From CBDANW01 sp965197825 (lineage in GTDB: Bacteria > Acidobacteriota > Vicinamibacteria > Marinacidobacterales > DATDRI01), in assembly GCA_965197825.1 (NCBI GenBank), contig CBDANW010000003.1, positions 2,666,001 through 2,730,000 on the forward strand: a stretch of DNA of 64,000 nucleotides. The letters run 5' to 3'. The notes under the pieces were generated by a model that worked only from the letters and a program-made list of their open reading frames with translations, had not been told where the DNA came from and ran no database searches. The position numbers and the translations under genes are program-made. Positions 62,252 to 64,000 of this stretch are shown here, in pieces; within the stretch, counting starts at the first letter, position 1; every line of letters begins with the position of its first letter.

Positions 62252-64000
62252 CTAGGCTTTTTCCGATCTGGCGGTGACTTTCTGCTGGTAAAAGAACGAC
62301 ACCAGGACCAGCAAGACACCGAGAACGGTGAACGAAGCGATGCGATAGACACGTTCCAAGAAGGACAGGTCGTAAAGAAATACCTTCACGACGACGACCG
62401 AGAAGAGCGCCAGACTAGACCAGCGAAGGGCCGGACTACTCTTGCGAAACCCCCATAACATCAGCGCCGTTGCATAGAGCGTCCACAATTGGGATAGGGC
62501 GAGCTGTTGCGTCAGCCTCGTGTCCGCACCCAAGTCCAAACGCATGCGTCCGAAGAGTCCCCATACTTCTATTGAGAGCGATGATAGGAGGAAGAAGTTA
62601 GCCGAGAGCCCGACGATGCCGAACGCCTGGCGCTCTCCCGCCGAAAGCTTCTCCTGATGGCGCCGGGAGAAAGCGAACGCCGCCGCCAGGCAGATCACCA
62701 CGACCGCATACGTCAGAAAACGAGGATTCCACAGGAACGCCTGGGCGGACATCTGGAACAGAATCAGACGCGCCGCCGCTCCGCCGAAGAGCACGATACC
62801 CGCCCAACGCAGCAACCGCTGGTTCCCTTGAAAGCCGCTCCACACGAGCACCGCACCTTCCACCGCCCAGGCGATCGTGATCCACTTCCCCTCCAGTCGT
62901 ATCGGTATCGCTAGAGTGACGAACGTCAGAGCCAACCCAGTAAACAACAACCGCGGGACAGACCGTTCGCCCGTCTTCGGCGGGGGGAGCAATCGAACGG
63001 CGGCCAGGTGCGCCGCGGCAAGCGCGAGAACCGCACAAGTCAGCACCCAACGGTGATCCAGATAGAGCAAGTACTGCAAGGCGACCAGGAAGGACGTCGC
63101 GTTAACCAGCACCAAAACCACATGTTCTGGCGCGATCTTTCCGAGCCGACGCGACTGAACGAACGGGAAAGCCGAGAACTCCAAGAAGAAGAGCGTCGCA
63201 AAGAACGCGGTGCGGCCCAACTTGGAAACGCTGTAAAAGCTCTCGATCCAGGTCCAGTAATAGATGGCCGTTCCGACGAAAGCCACTAACTCCAAACTGC
63301 GCCATGTGCGCAGGCGCGCGATGACGAGCAACCCGGCATTGAGCACCGCTAAGTAGATGAACAGCGGGACCTGGGCGTCTCGCCCGGTGCTGAGAAGTAT
63401 GGGTGTCAGGAAACCCCCGACGAGCGCGAGAAGCGCCAGGGGTTGCGAGTCTCTTCCCAGCGCCAGCACCACCATCGTGCCGGTCACCACGACCATACCG
63501 AAGAAGGCCACCGGTTGCGGCACAAGCTGGTAAAAGCTCCACGCGGCGTACAAAGAAAGATAGAGCACGCCCGCCGCCAGTCCCGCCATGCCGCCGGAGA
63601 AGTAGCCATAGCCACGCCGTAACAGCCACTGGCTGAAAACGAGGAGCGCCGTGCCCGAAAGAAGTCCGAGGACAACTTGCCCCCTCGGCCCGACCCATTC
63701 GCTGTCGAAGGCGTACTTAAGGAAGAAACCGGCAGCGAGCAGCAGCGCGAGGATTCCAACGCGATTCAGCCACCGTCCGGCGATGAGCGTTTCGAGATCT
63801 AGCCCGCCTTTGGGAGAGCTCTTGGGTGAGCGAACGGGCGCAGCTTGCGGGGGCGAGCTAGGCGGAGCGAACTCCGCGGAGGGCTCAGCGGCGTCGCCGG
63901 CAGTGGCGGAAGGCGCCCGCCCTAACGAAGATGGCGAGGCGGCCTCGGGCGCGACGCTCGCGGCTCGAAGCCTTTGGTCTAACTGCTCGACCCGATGCTC
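62252..64000 (-). CDS. DUF2339 family polytopic membrane protein (5' end beyond window)
   Basis: At least 582 residues; the frame is open to the window edge. The visible N-terminal part starts EHRVEQLDQRLRAA (end of a coiled coil), then an Ala/Pro-rich linker, then the family signature AGRWLNRVGILALLLAAGFF, LKYAFDSEWVGPRGQVVLGL and about 15 or more transmembrane helices (for example FFGMVVVTGTMVVLALGRDS, LVGGFLTPILLSTGRD). It ends SFFYQQKVTARSEKA. DUF2339 proteins commonly pair with DUF3999, as here six bases downstream. The function is unknown; an envelope role is inferred. Confidence 0.88.
   Translation of the reverse strand, partial: EHRVEQLDQRLRAASVAPEAASPSSLGRAPSATAGDAAEPSAEFAPPSSPPQAAPVRSPKSSPKGGLDLETLIAGRWLNRVGILALLLAAGFFLKYAFDSEWVGPRGQVVLGLLSGTALLVFSQWLLRRGYGYFSGGMAGLAAGVLYLSLYAAWSFYQLVPQPVAFFGMVVVTGTMVVLALGRDSQPLALLALVGGFLTPILLSTGRDAQVPLFIYLAVLNAGLLVIARLRTWRSLELVAFVGTAIYYWTWIESFYSVSKLGRTAFFATLFFLEFSAFPFVQSRRLGKIAPEHVVLVLVNATSFLVALQYLLYLDHRWVLTCAVLALAAAHLAAVRLLPPPKTGERSVPRLLFTGLALTFVTLAIPIRLEGKWITIAWAVEGAVLVWSGFQGNQRLLRWAGIVLFGGAAARLILFQMSAQAFLWNPRFLTYAVVVICLAAAFAFSRRHQEKLSAGERQAFGIVGLSANFFLLSSLSIEVWGLFGRMRLDLGADTRLTQQLALSQLWTLYATALMLWGFRKSSPALRWSSLALFSVVVVKVFLYDLSFLERVYRIASFTVLGVLLVLVSFFYQQKVTARSEKA

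Noticed and set aside
61325..62458. A 377-codon plus-strand frame over the DUF3999 gene
   Set aside because: Antisense shadow spanning two operon genes; no recognisable domain.

Overview
The window is high-GC bacterial DNA, gene-poor for its length and heavily invaded by insertion sequences. The surviving host genes point to Acidobacteriota, perhaps a Vicinamibacteria-like lineage or a symbiont undergoing IS expansion. They include a TonB receptor with an N-terminal carboxypeptidase-regulatory fold, a large coiled-coil protein, a secreted TPR protein with a HMPSHIF motif, a DUF4956/VTC polyphosphate-type cluster, and a DUF2339/DUF3999 pair. No rRNA, tRNA or CRISPR was seen, so the taxonomy is inference only.

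Layout. 1-5.3 kb: TonB receptor, a decayed phage-type methyltransferase with DUF5681 protein, and a dienelactone hydrolase. 5.5-9.9 kb: truncated GIY-YIG gene, then an IS with an integrase-type (rve) transposase, called family A here, carrying a nested IS630, then a second truncated IS630. 10-13.8 kb: 907-aa coiled-coil protein. 13.9-17 kb: IS256-a, a palindrome cluster, an internally deleted family-A element and an IS5-like element. 17-21.6 kb: zinc-ribbon gene fragment, a 166-bp MITE, 1-Cys peroxiredoxin and a DASS carboxylate transporter. 21.6-25 kb: family A and IS256-b. 25-28.3 kb: ferredoxin/metallo-beta-lactamase protein and phage large terminase. 28.3-33.7 kb: second IS5, MITE, TPR protein, HsdM fragment and a full-length family-A copy. 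33.7-40.4 kb: surface-polysaccharide gene block and a VTC/DUF4956/CotH cluster split by IS family B. 40.4-42 kb: a mosaic of gene scraps. 42-46.3 kb: intact ABC exporter operon. 46.3-49.2 kb: transposon scraps and a tandem phage HTH family. 49.4-57.1 kb: bacilliredoxin, SIR2 fragment, second IS256-b, MITEs, Nu1-like gene, RtcB fragment and third IS5. 57.5-64 kb: FadL-type porin, broken LLM oxidoreductase, second IS256-a and the DUF3999/DUF2339 operon.

Mobile families. The names A-D are mine. A: about 1.42 kb, rve transposase, both ends CGTCCTGTGCCAAAA. B: about 1.19 kb, rve transposase, ends GGTCAAAATACTC. C: only short ends seen (CGTCCTGTCCAAAAATAC). D: ends TGTGCTCCGCAAAAA or TGTGATCCGCAAAAA, seen only as ends and as 56-94 bp mini-elements. 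Others: IS256-a (two copies, perfect 8-bp duplications), IS256-b (two copies, no duplications), IS5-like (three copies), IS630 (one intact, one truncated), and a 166-bp MITE (three copies).

The most striking feature is how often a gene ends abruptly at a 25-60 bp 'solo' end of family A, C or D. At least a dozen such junctions break phage, defence and housekeeping genes. This may be real IS-driven erosion, but repeat-mediated misassembly must be excluded first. The functional units that still look intact are the MFP-ABC-FtsX-FtsX exporter operon, the DASS transporter, the peroxiredoxin, the bacilliredoxin and the FadL porin.
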